Virus record (IMG/VR): IMGVR_UViG_3300044641_008508
Span: 1-21,952 of that record
Length of the DNA: 21,952 nucleotides
Strand: one strand, 5' to 3'
Source of the DNA: a virus
Part shown: positions 14,045 through 21,952 of the stretch, piece after piece
How the letters are laid out: each line of letters begins with the position of its first letter
Numbering within the stretch: the first letter of the stretch is position 1
The notes under the pieces: model-generated
Databases searched by the model: none
What the model was told of the DNA's origin: nothing
Seen by the model: the letters and a program-made list of their open reading frames with translations, nothing else
Made by a program: the position numbers and the translations under genes

Positions 14045-17000
14045 ATGGTAGACAAAGTAAGATCAAAAAAATTATTTTTAGGTGTAAATGATACCCGTTT
14101 TTCGGATAGAAGACAGTCTTCAGTCATTACAATTTTAACAGATGGTAATGAAATTTATTCAAACCAATATGGTAAAATGTTTACCCTTGATGAAATTGGA
14201 AATTTTGATATAGTTAAAGTCGAAGACCAGGGGGCATTAGAGTTTGTTCCATTGGATGGGAGAAATGAATACTCCTACAATTTTATATCCTACGATACTA
14301 AACAAAATATTTTTGACTATGATGATTATACATTTGGAAATAGTGTAAAGATTAAATCAAATTATTCAAATATTGGTATAGGAACATCTTCTGTTTTATA
14401 TAAAATACCATCAACATTTACTTCATCGAAAATTTTAATTGAAATATCTTCAGATACTGGGAATAATTATGAATATAATGAGATAAATTTAGTTACAAAT
14501 GGGTCTAATACTTCATTTTCTGAATATGGTAGAATAACATTATCAACAAATTCATATTTAAATCAAGTTGGAATTGGAACATATTCAATTATTCCGAATG
14601 GTACTGATCTAGATTTAATTTTTTATTCCAATGTGAATGAGATTTTGACAAGCAATGTGATTGCTGTTTCAATAGCCAATACAAGTTTCAATATTACTGA
14701 AACTAGAACATTGAAATATGCAGATATAGCATCTAAAAATGTTTCCATAACATCATCACCTACACCATCTTCATCAATAATTGCAACACAAACTTTAAAT
14801 AATAATTTTGGATATTTTTTGGTTCAAATTACAGATAAAACAAATAATAGAGTACAATTATCTGAAGTAATTGTACTCAATAATAATTTAGATTCATACC
14901 TAATTGAATATGGAAATGTTTATAATCAAAACTCATTGGGAACATTTGATTCAAATTTATCTTCAAATCTAGAACTTTTATTTACACCATTACCAAATAT
15001 TAATGTAGATATTACTTTACTTCAACATTCTGCTTCATATGTTGAATTTTCATCATTTCCAAACTCTATAAACTTTAAAAATGCAGAGTTATCTACTGGA
15101 TCAAGTAAATTTCAATCTAGTGATATTAATTTCAAAAAAGATTTTCCATTAAATCATAAGTTTAATCCAATATTTCAAAAGACTTTTGATGGTAGTTTGG
15201 AATATACGACATTAAACCAAAAAGGTGTTGATTTAAATAATAATTTAATTTACATTCCAAATCATTTTTTTGTTAGTGGTGAAAAAGTAGTCTATAGATC
15301 AGAAGCATTCAGATATGTTGACATACTGACTACACAAACTACAGCAATTGCTGGAGTTGGAACAAATAAACTTAGTGTATCCTCTGTTTTGGGGTTGACA
15401 GTAGATGATTACTTCAAATCCACATCTCAAGGATATATTTCTATAACAAATATAAGTTCAAATATAGTATCTTTATCAAGTACAATTAGTTCTCAAATAA
15501 ATTCCGGTGTTGCTGTTACATTTTCTAAACAATCATCTTCCAATACTGAACAATATTCAACTTTAGGATCTATAGGAATAGCACAAACTTTTATTGTCGG
15601 AGTAGGGACTACAAATAAATTAAGTGGTGATCTTTATGTATATAAGTATGATGATAAATTTATAGGATTTTGCACATCATCTATTAATGCACTGTCAGCT
15701 CCTCCAAAATTAATAAATTTGACTTCAGTCGGCGTTGGAAATAATCATTTTGTAACTGCAACAAACCAAAATGCAAAATCAATAATTCTGATTGATAATA
15801 TCATTCAATCTCCCATAGTTTCAACATCAGTAACATCATTATTATTAAATAATCTGAGTCTATCGGATACCATATCTTATTTCTCAGGGATAACATCCTT
15901 TTTTGCCGGAGATTTAATAAAAATAGATGACGAAATTATGAAAATTTCTTCAGTTGGAGTTGGAAGCACAAATTATATCGCAGTACTGAGACCTTTTATG
16001 GGAACAGGTCTTTCTACACACAACAGTAATTCTCTTATTACAAAATTAAAAGGCAATTACAATATTATAGACAATACGCTATATTTTTCAGATGCCCCAT
16101 ATGGTCCAGTATATGATCCAATCAATGGAGATATCAATATTAGGTCGTCATTTCAAGGTAGGGTTTTTATAAGATCTGGAATTTCAAACTCAAATCAAGA
16201 AACATATCAAAATAACTATATTTTTGATGATTTAAGTCAAAATTTTAACGCTGTAAGTAAACAATTCAATCTAACATCAAGAAATCAAAATATTAGTGGA
16301 ATATCTTCATATAATTCTATAATATTGGTGAATAATATTTTTCAGAATCCCGAAGATGATTACAATTTATCTGAAATTTCATCCCAAACAAAATTAAATT
16401 TCACTGGAACCGCAACATCTACATTATATGATCCCAACAACTCAAGTGTTCCTAGGGGTGGTATTATCGTTTCTGTTGGTTCTAGTGGTGGATTTGGGTA
16501 TCAGCCTCTAGTATCTGCGGGAGGAACTGCAATAGTTTCCATATCTGGAACAATACAGTCAATTAGTATTGGGAATAGTGGTTCTGGATACAGAACTGGA
16601 ATTCAATCAATTGTGAGAGTAGGGGTCCAGACATTTAGTTCAGGAACTCCAAAAATACAGTATATTGGAACAGCAACAGTAACTAATGGAAATATTGTGA
16701 GTGTTGCAATCACAAATCCTGGAACTGGATATACATCATCAAATCCACCAAAAGTAGTTTTTGATGCCCCCTTATCATATTCAGATTTATCTTTAATTCA
16801 TACTGCTTCTAGTAGTGGTATTGGTTCTCAAGCAAAAATTGATATTGTAGTTGGTCAGGGGTCAAGTGTAATTGATTTTACGATTAAAAACTATGGATAT
16901 TCATATAGTGTTGGAGATATCTTAACAGTTCAATCTGGTGGATTGACTGGAATTCCTACCGATACATCAAAACCATTTAGTCAATTTTCAATTAGAGTTG

Positions 17001-18541
17001 ATAGAATTTATAATGATTCATTTAGTGGATGGTCCATTGGAGAACTTCAAAAATTAGATGATATTAGTTCTTTATTTGATGGAAATAGAAAAAAATTTCC
17101 TATTTCTGATAATGGAAACAGATTTGCAATCATTGCAAAGAAAAATTCAACTATAGATTTGAACTCAGTTCTTCTAATTTTTATAAATGATGTTCTACAA
17201 GAACCTGGGGTTTCTTACAATTTTAATGGAGGAAGTTATATAGAGTTTTCTGAAGCTCCTAAAAGTGGAAGTAAAAGTAAAATTATGTTTTACAAAGGAA
17301 CCCCAAATGTGGATGTAATTTATACTGATATACTGGAGTCCATAAAAACTGGAGATGAATTGAGAATAAATTCAAATGATTTAAATTTATCTGAAGAAGA
17401 GCGTGCAGTAACTGATATTATACTTCCAGATACCGTAAATACAATCCCATATAATTCAATTGGAATTACGTCAGATTTAAATTTAATTAGACCAGTAAAT
17501 TGGTGCAAGCAAAGAAATGACGCTGTGATTGATGGTGTCGTTGTTGGAAAAAGTAGGATTATATATGAGCCAAGTATTTTTCCTGTGTGTAATATAATTC
17601 AGTCTGTTGGAATTGGATCAACTCAAATTTTTGTTGATACTTTAAAAACTATATTTGATTCTAAAGCAGAAAATACAACAAGTGATATAATTTCTAAGGT
17701 AGAAATTATTGAAAATAATAATCAATCCGGTGCAATTGGAACTGCAATAGTATCTATTGCTGGAACTATTCAATCAATATCTATTATTGATGGTGGAGTT
17801 GGTTACACAACATCACCATCAATAACAATAGAAAATCCAATAGGAATAGGTACTACGGGAAAAGCATTAGCATACTCTAATATATCCATCAGTACAGTTT
17901 CATCTGTGATAATTTCATCTTCTGGATTTGGATATACATTCACAAATCCTCCTTTAGTTTTAATAGAACCTCCAAAATTAAAGAAAGAATTGATAAAAAA
18001 TGTTTCTTATTCTGGAGATTTTGGTATTATATCTGGAATAAGAACAACTAATGTTGGATTTGCCTCAACTGGATTAATTTTTGATCTCTATATTCCACAG
18101 TCATATTTAAGAAACTCTTCAGTAGTAACTCCAACAATAACGCAAAGTCAAATAAAACAAGATTATTATCTCAAAGTTTCAAATACAAAAGTTGGGTTTG
18201 GGGTTACTTCTTTGAGAAGAAATGGATCAATTATAGGAATAGGAACAACTGGAATTGATAACATTTATCAAGTAATTTCCGTATCTTCTGCATCAACTGA
18301 TGTATATGGAGTTGGAAATACTGCAGTAACAAGAGTTGTTGTTAGTGTTTCCAACTATAATGGATTAACAGGATTAGGTTTTAGTTCATATTATGGTGAT
18401 TATAGTTGGGGATTAATAGAAACTAGTTCAGTTTCAAACCAATATACAGTAAATTCTAATTTCGGAGTAGTTGGTTTAAACAGTACTCCAATAGTTAGAA
18501 GATATAATCCTCTAAGATATTCTAATTATAACTCTATATAA
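14045..18541 (+). CDS. Giant virion structural protein, baseplate-associated (1498 aa)
   Basis: Very large beta-rich protein, Ser/Thr/Asn/Gly-rich with few charged residues, as in phage fibres and baseplate extensions. I recognise no T4 homologue; T4 has nothing between gp7 and gp8. The N-terminal 90 residues (KKLFLGVNDTRFSDRRQ, IYSNQYGKMFTLDEIGNF) look like an attachment domain conserved in T4-like cyanophage structural proteins. The middle holds ILIDNIIQSP, ILVNNIFQNP and LIFINDVLQEPGVSYNF modules (about 578, 760, 1040), a repeat common in phage structural proteins. The C-terminal third carries Gly-Tyr repeats such as NPGTGYTSSNPP and DGGVGYTTSPSITI. A pair reading TAIVSI-GTIQSISI occurs at 16530 and 17745. 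It starts 3 nt after the gp7-like gene. Structural role confident, exact position not. Confidence 0.7.
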   Translation: MVDKVRSKKLFLGVNDTRFSDRRQSSVITILTDGNEIYSNQYGKMFTLDEIGNFDIVKVEDQGALEFVPLDGRNEYSYNFISYDTKQNIFDYDDYTFGNSVKIKSNYSNIGIGTSSVLYKIPSTFTSSKILIEISSDTGNNYEYNEINLVTNGSNTSFSEYGRITLSTNSYLNQVGIGTYSIIPNGTDLDLIFYSNVNEILTSNVIAVSIANTSFNITETRTLKYADIASKNVSITSSPTPSSSIIATQTLNNNFGYFLVQITDKTNNRVQLSEVIVLNNNLDSYLIEYGNVYNQNSLGTFDSNLSSNLELLFTPLPNINVDITLLQHSASYVEFSSFPNSINFKNAELSTGSSKFQSSDINFKKDFPLNHKFNPIFQKTFDGSLEYTTLNQKGVDLNNNLIYIPNHFFVSGEKVVYRSEAFRYVDILTTQTTAIAGVGTNKLSVSSVLGLTVDDYFKSTSQGYISITNISSNIVSLSSTISSQINSGVAVTFSKQSSSNTEQYSTLGSIGIAQTFIVGVGTTNKLSGDLYVYKYDDKFIGFCTSSINALSAPPKLINLTSVGVGNNHFVTATNQNAKSIILIDNIIQSPIVSTSVTSLLLNNLSLSDTISYFSGITSFFAGDLIKIDDEIMKISSVGVGSTNYIAVLRPFMGTGLSTHNSNSLITKLKGNYNIIDNTLYFSDAPYGPVYDPINGDINIRSSFQGRVFIRSGISNSNQETYQNNYIFDDLSQNFNAVSKQFNLTSRNQNISGISSYNSIILVNNIFQNPEDDYNLSEISSQTKLNFTGTATSTLYDPNNSSVPRGGIIVSVGSSGGFGYQPLVSAGGTAIVSISGTIQSISIGNSGSGYRTGIQSIVRVGVQTFSSGTPKIQYIGTATVTNGNIVSVAITNPGTGYTSSNPPKVVFDAPLSYSDLSLIHTASSSGIGSQAKIDIVVGQGSSVIDFTIKNYGYSYSVGDILTVQSGGLTGIPTDTSKPFSQFSIRVDRIYNDSFSGWSIGELQKLDDISSLFDGNRKKFPISDNGNRFAIIAKKNSTIDLNSVLLIFINDVLQEPGVSYNFNGGSYIEFSEAPKSGSKSKIMFYKGTPNVDVIYTDILESIKTGDELRINSNDLNLSEEERAVTDIILPDTVNTIPYNSIGITSDLNLIRPVNWCKQRNDAVIDGVVVGKSRIIYEPSIFPVCNIIQSVGIGSTQIFVDTLKTIFDSKAENTTSDIISKVEIIENNNQSGAIGTAIVSIAGTIQSISIIDGGVGYTTSPSITIENPIGIGTTGKALAYSNISISTVSSVIISSSGFGYTFTNPPLVLIEPPKLKKELIKNVSYSGDFGIISGIRTTNVGFASTGLIFDLYIPQSYLRNSSVVTPTITQSQIKQDYYLKVSNTKVGFGVTSLRRNGSIIGIGTTGIDNIYQVISVSSASTDVYGVGNTAVTRVVVSVSNYNGLTGLGFSSYYGDYSWGLIETSSVSNQYTVNSNFGVVGLNSTPIVRRYNPLRYSNYNSI
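16520..17985 (+). repeat. Duplicated Gly-Tyr module in the 1498-aa gene
   Basis: Codons around 16521-16575 and 17739-17793 encode nearly the same 16 residues (GTAIVSISGTIQSISI and GTAIVSIAGTIQSISI), each followed by a Gly-Tyr turn and then by a further strand with a PP motif. About three quarters of bases match, so the copies are more recent than most repeats here. Confidence 0.7.
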
Positions 18542-18547
18542 AGTAGA

Positions 18548-18554
18548 ATAAATA
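18548..18554 (+). promoter_or_regulatory. T4-type late promoter core before gp8
   Basis: ATAAATA sits in the 33-nt gap before gp8, 20 nt before its ATG, much like the copy before gp25. It is the only gap longer than 10 nt in the block after gp25, which supports a separate start of late transcription here. Confidence 0.5.
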
Positions 18555-18574
18555 CAAATAAATTACAAAAGTAA

Positions 18575-20128
18575 ATGTCAGCTATAATAACAGATCAATT
18601 TAGAATATTAAGTGCAGCAAATTTTATCACATCTATTGCCTCCACTTCAAATTCTTATTATTCTTTTGTTGGTTTAACAAATGCTACTGATTACAGCTCT
18701 ACTTGGGAGACAAATCCTTCTTCTCCAATAGATTCATTTGATAGTTATAATGATATTTGGGATACAGTTGTTGCATTGAAAAAAATTAATAATGATGACA
18801 TCAGGCAAGTAGTAAAAAGAATTGAATGGCAATCTGGAACAACATATGATTTGTATCGCCAGGATATTAGTGTAAATAGAGTTTCAACTGCCTCAAGTAG
18901 AACAAGTCTATATGAGTCTAATTTTTATGTAATGAATAGTGATTATAGGGTTTATATTTGTTTACATAATGGTAAAGACCCAGAAAATCCAAAAGGTAAA
19001 CCTTCTTTGGATGAGCCATTATTCACTGATTTGGAACCAAGAAGTGCTGGATTAAGTGGTGATGGATATATATGGAAATATCTTTATACAATAAAACCAA
19101 ATGATTTAATTAAATTTGATTCTTTGAATTTTATTCCTGTTCCTAAAGATTGGAATACAAATTTAGAAAACGCTTCTGTCAGAGAACATTCTGATGCGTC
19201 TAAGAGTGGACAATTAAAAGTAATAACAATTACAAATAGAGGAAGTGGCTTAGGAAATGCAAAAACTTACACTAATGTTCCAATTTTGGGTGATGGTTCA
19301 GGTGCTAAAGCAACAATAGTAGTTGGAAATGATTCCACAGTAGAGTCTATAGATGTAACAACTGGAGGAAGTGGATATACCTATGGAATTGTAGATTTAA
19401 ATTCTGCTGGAATTACTGGAAATATTTTACCCACATTTGATGTGATTATTCCCCCTACTGGTGGGCACGGATTTGATATTTACCAAGAATTGGGGGCAAA
19501 AAATGTTTTAGTATATTCTAGAATTGAAAATGATGATTTAAATCCAGACTTTATAACTGGAAATAAAATAGCAAGAGTTGGTATAATAAAAAATCCAGTC
19601 TCTTATGGAACAACAACACTATTAAATCAACAAAAAGTAAGTAATACATATGCATTAAAAGTTGGTGCTGGATATAGTAATGCAACGTTTAATGCAAATT
19701 CAGTAATAACTCAAACAATTTCTACAGGCCAAACTGCTGTTGGTAAAGTAGTTTCATATGATAACAAAACTGGAGTTTTGAAATATTGGCAAGATAGGTC
19801 ATTTGTTGGATTTACAAGTGGAACTAGTAATTTATCATTTACACCACAATATGGATATAATTTATATCGTTTTACTTCAAGTCCAGGAACTGGAGGTTCA
19901 AATATTATAGTAGGAACATCAAATAATCTTCCCATTGATACTTCATTCACTGGTATAAGTACAACTATAAATAATAGAACATATAATCTTGGTCAGTATT
20001 TTGAGAGTGGAATTTCATATCCAGAAGTAAAAAAATATTCTGGAGATATGATTTACATTGATAATAGACCATCTATTACTAGGTCATTAAACCAAAAAGA
20101 AGATATCAAAGTTATTTTGCAATTCTAA
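18575..20128 (+). CDS. 8: Baseplate wedge subunit gp8, with insertions (517 aa)
   Basis: gp8 binds as a dimer to the outer part of the wedge and joins gp7 and gp10. T4 gp8 has 334 residues. Residues 112-130 (LYESNFYVMNSDYRVYICL) and 163-190 (DGYIWKYLYTI, then FIPVP) match its conserved core (T4 GDGYVWEYLFEI), FITGNKIARVGIIKNPV near 325-341 matches T4 GNKGFRQISIITNPLE, and the last 31 residues (SGDMIYIDNRP, then a Q-E-I strand) match T4 SGEMIYMENRPP to its C-terminus. About 180 extra residues lie in two insertions. The first, about 208-290, is a Gly-Tyr repeat (TTGGSGYTYG) like those of the two giant proteins. It has a late-promoter-like box upstream and is followed after 9 nt by the next structural gene. 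Confidence 0.92.
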   Translation: MSAIITDQFRILSAANFITSIASTSNSYYSFVGLTNATDYSSTWETNPSSPIDSFDSYNDIWDTVVALKKINNDDIRQVVKRIEWQSGTTYDLYRQDISVNRVSTASSRTSLYESNFYVMNSDYRVYICLHNGKDPENPKGKPSLDEPLFTDLEPRSAGLSGDGYIWKYLYTIKPNDLIKFDSLNFIPVPKDWNTNLENASVREHSDASKSGQLKVITITNRGSGLGNAKTYTNVPILGDGSGAKATIVVGNDSTVESIDVTTGGSGYTYGIVDLNSAGITGNILPTFDVIIPPTGGHGFDIYQELGAKNVLVYSRIENDDLNPDFITGNKIARVGIIKNPVSYGTTTLLNQQKVSNTYALKVGAGYSNATFNANSVITQTISTGQTAVGKVVSYDNKTGVLKYWQDRSFVGFTSGTSNLSFTPQYGYNLYRFTSSPGTGGSNIIVGTSNNLPIDTSFTGISTTINNRTYNLGQYFESGISYPEVKKYSGDMIYIDNRPSITRSLNQKEDIKVILQF

Positions 20129-20137
20129 TAAAAAATT

Positions 20138-21952
20138 ATGTCACAAGAAACCAATCTTAATATAAATCCATATTTTGATGACTTTGATAAAAATAAAAAT
20201 TATTATAGAGTTTTATTTAAGCCAGGTTATCCAATTCAGGCTAGAGAATTAACATCTTTACAATCAATTCTTCAAAATCAAATAGAACAATTTGGTTCTC
20301 ATTTCTTCAAAGAAGGTGCAAGAGTAATTCCTGGACAATTGACATATATTAGTAATTTTTATGCAATAGAGATTAATAGTGAATATTCAGGAATTCCAGT
20401 ATCTTTATATTTAAATAATTTAGAAGGATTAAAAATATATGGAAAAAATTCAGGAGTAAAAGCCAAGGTAGTTAAAGTAATAAGTGCAGATGAATCTGAA
20501 AGAGGAAATATAACCCTTTATGTTGATTATCTTGAATCATCTGAAAATGATTTATCTCAAAGAGAATTTTCAGATGATGAGGTATTAATTTCAGAAACTC
20601 CAATTCAATTTGGAAATACTTTTATCAATGTGGATGAAGGTTTTGCATCTACTATCTCTACTAATTCAACTTCTGTTGGTTCTGCATTTGCATTATCAAA
20701 TGGAGTTTATTTTTTAAGAGGAACTTTTGTCGAGGTTTCAGACCAAATTTTAATTTTAGATCAATATACCAATAAACCAAATTATAGAGTCGGTTTATTG
20801 GTAAATGAAGAACTTATTACATCAGATGATGATCAAGATTTAACAGATAATTCTCAAGGATATAATAATTACTCTGCCCCTGGAGCAGATAGACTAAAAA
20901 TAACAGCATCATTATATAAAAAAGACCTTGATAACTATGATAATACCAGCTTTGTTCAACTCGCAACCGTAAAAGATGGTGTTATTAGGGAGTTAAACAA
21001 TAATACTGAATACAATATTATTGGAGATGAACTGGCAAAAAGAACTTTTGATGAATCTGGCCATTATTATGTAAAATCATTTTCAACTTTATGTAAAGAG
21101 AGTTTAAATGATGGAATTGGGAATGACGGTATATTCAATGAAGGGGAATTAACATACAATGGATCAGTTCCTAGTGAAGATTTGGCAATCTATAAAATAA
21201 GTTCTGGAAAAGCTTATGTTAAGGGATATGAAGTAAGTTTTGATGGATCAACATTTTTAGATGTACCAAAACCAAGAACTACAAAAACAATAGAAAATCA
21301 AGCAGTAAATTTTAATTTTACTCCAACTCTATCAGTAAATAATATTACAGGCTCTCCTTTAATTGGATTTAATACAACAACAATTTTAAGTTTGAGGGAT
21401 GAAAGAGTAGGAAGCAATGCAGGAATAGCTTCAGGGCAGGAAATTGGGTGTGCTAGAGTTTATGACTTTTCTTTGGAGCAGGGTGGTTATGATGTCAGTA
21501 ATTTAGATATAAATCAATGGGATTTATCTCTATTTGATATACAAACATATTCAATAGCTGATTTAAATGAACCAGTAACACTTAATGTGCCTACATTTAT
21601 TCAGGGAGACTCAACAGGAGCAACTGGTTATTTAAGAAATTCTGTAAGCAGTTCAAGTACAATTACAATTTATCAAATTAATGGTCAATTTTCACCCAAA
21701 GAAAATATTTCCTTTGGGTCAACAACAACTACAACAAATCAATCAAGATATATTACAAATATTAGAAATTATGGTATTTCTGATATAAAATCCGTTCATT
21801 CCACTGTAGGAACAGGAAAAACATTTAGTGCTGATACTATACAATCAGAGTCTTATTTTATAGGAATTGCTTCCATAAGTTCTTTTAGTGGAGGAATTTC
21901 AACAGTTACTGTAAATAATACAAATATTTCTGGAATTGTTACTTCAGGAAAT
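20138..21952 (+). CDS. Virion structural protein, DUF4815-type N-terminus (partial, cut by window end)
   Basis: An open frame of 605 codons runs without a stop to the window end. The product starts MSQETNLNINPYFDDFDKNK, then YYRVLFKPGYPIQARELTSLQ and ILQNQIEQFGSHFFKEGARVIPG, the conserved opening of DUF4815-type tail or baseplate structural proteins of T4-like cyanophages. Later residues include GVYFLRGTFVEVSDQ and YKISSGKAYVKGYEVSFDG, a repeated strand pattern (Y-V-x-G-x-x-V) seen in this family. It occupies the place of T4 gp9/gp10, so it may connect fibres to the wedge, but this is inference. No clear ribosome binding site lies in the 9-nt gap after gp8. Confidence 0.75.
   Translation, partial: MSQETNLNINPYFDDFDKNKNYYRVLFKPGYPIQARELTSLQSILQNQIEQFGSHFFKEGARVIPGQLTYISNFYAIEINSEYSGIPVSLYLNNLEGLKIYGKNSGVKAKVVKVISADESERGNITLYVDYLESSENDLSQREFSDDEVLISETPIQFGNTFINVDEGFASTISTNSTSVGSAFALSNGVYFLRGTFVEVSDQILILDQYTNKPNYRVGLLVNEELITSDDDQDLTDNSQGYNNYSAPGADRLKITASLYKKDLDNYDNTSFVQLATVKDGVIRELNNNTEYNIIGDELAKRTFDESGHYYVKSFSTLCKESLNDGIGNDGIFNEGELTYNGSVPSEDLAIYKISSGKAYVKGYEVSFDGSTFLDVPKPRTTKTIENQAVNFNFTPTLSVNNITGSPLIGFNTTTILSLRDERVGSNAGIASGQEIGCARVYDFSLEQGGYDVSNLDINQWDLSLFDIQTYSIADLNEPVTLNVPTFIQGDSTGATGYLRNSVSSSSTITIYQINGQFSPKENISFGSTTTTTNQSRYITNIRNYGISDIKSVHSTVGTGKTFSADTIQSESYFIGIASISSFSGGISTVTVNNTNISGIVTSGN

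Noticed and set aside
14030-14050. Frameshift splitting one protein into the 2542-aa and 1498-aa products
   Set aside because: The first ends in a normal stop and the second starts with its own ATG 3 nt later and a distinct N-terminal domain; no slippery sequence is seen.
4666-19950. Minus-strand frames of 61-95 aa inside the structural genes
   Set aside because: Antisense shadows of long recognised genes in AT-rich sequence.

Overview
This window looks like part of a T4-like myovirus genome of the marine cyanophage type. It is very AT-rich (roughly 30% GC by eye), all genes lie on the plus strand and are tightly packed, and from about 4.1 kb onward it holds a run of baseplate wedge genes (gp25, gp6, a giant gp7-like protein, an unassigned giant structural protein, gp8, then a DUF4815-type structural protein cut by the window end). 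The low GC and small conserved genes suggest a phage of Prochlorococcus/Synechococcus. A T4-like phage of another low-GC marine host such as Pelagibacter is not excluded, because no photosynthesis gene is present here.

Region 1-985 is mostly non-coding. It holds a CRISPR-like 30-bp direct repeat with a 69-bp period at the window edge, a consensus sigma-70 promoter, and one small gene (290-457). It then carries a dense AT-rich array built from a TATAAAGAA core with paired 3' tags and many TTCGT pentamers, a long perfect-looking hairpin, and a C-rich block with G-quadruplex potential on the minus strand. Region 986-3782 carries accessory genes: an HNH homing-type endonuclease, a 52-aa membrane peptide, a 63-aa protein, a GT-A glycosyltransferase with its own sigma-70-like promoter, two overlapping tiny genes (53 aa and a very basic 48 aa), a strong intrinsic terminator, and a 150-aa protein whose ATG abuts that terminator's T tract. 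An 81-aa gene at 3835 has its ribosome binding site inside a hairpin.

Region 4077-21952 is the late baseplate block. An ATAAATA (T4-type late promoter core) precedes gp25 and another precedes gp8. gp25, gp6, the gp7-like protein and the 1498-aa protein follow with 1-nt overlaps or 3-nt gaps. Together these encode the baseplate wedge: gp25 is the sheath initiator, gp6/gp7 form the wedge core and gp8 binds the outside. The gp7-like protein is about 2.5 times the T4 length because its conserved gp7 segments lie at the two ends with about 2,000 residues of repeated beta-rich modules and a YHYH domain between. The same glycine-tyrosine repeat also occurs in the 1498-aa protein and in insertions of the gp8 homologue.
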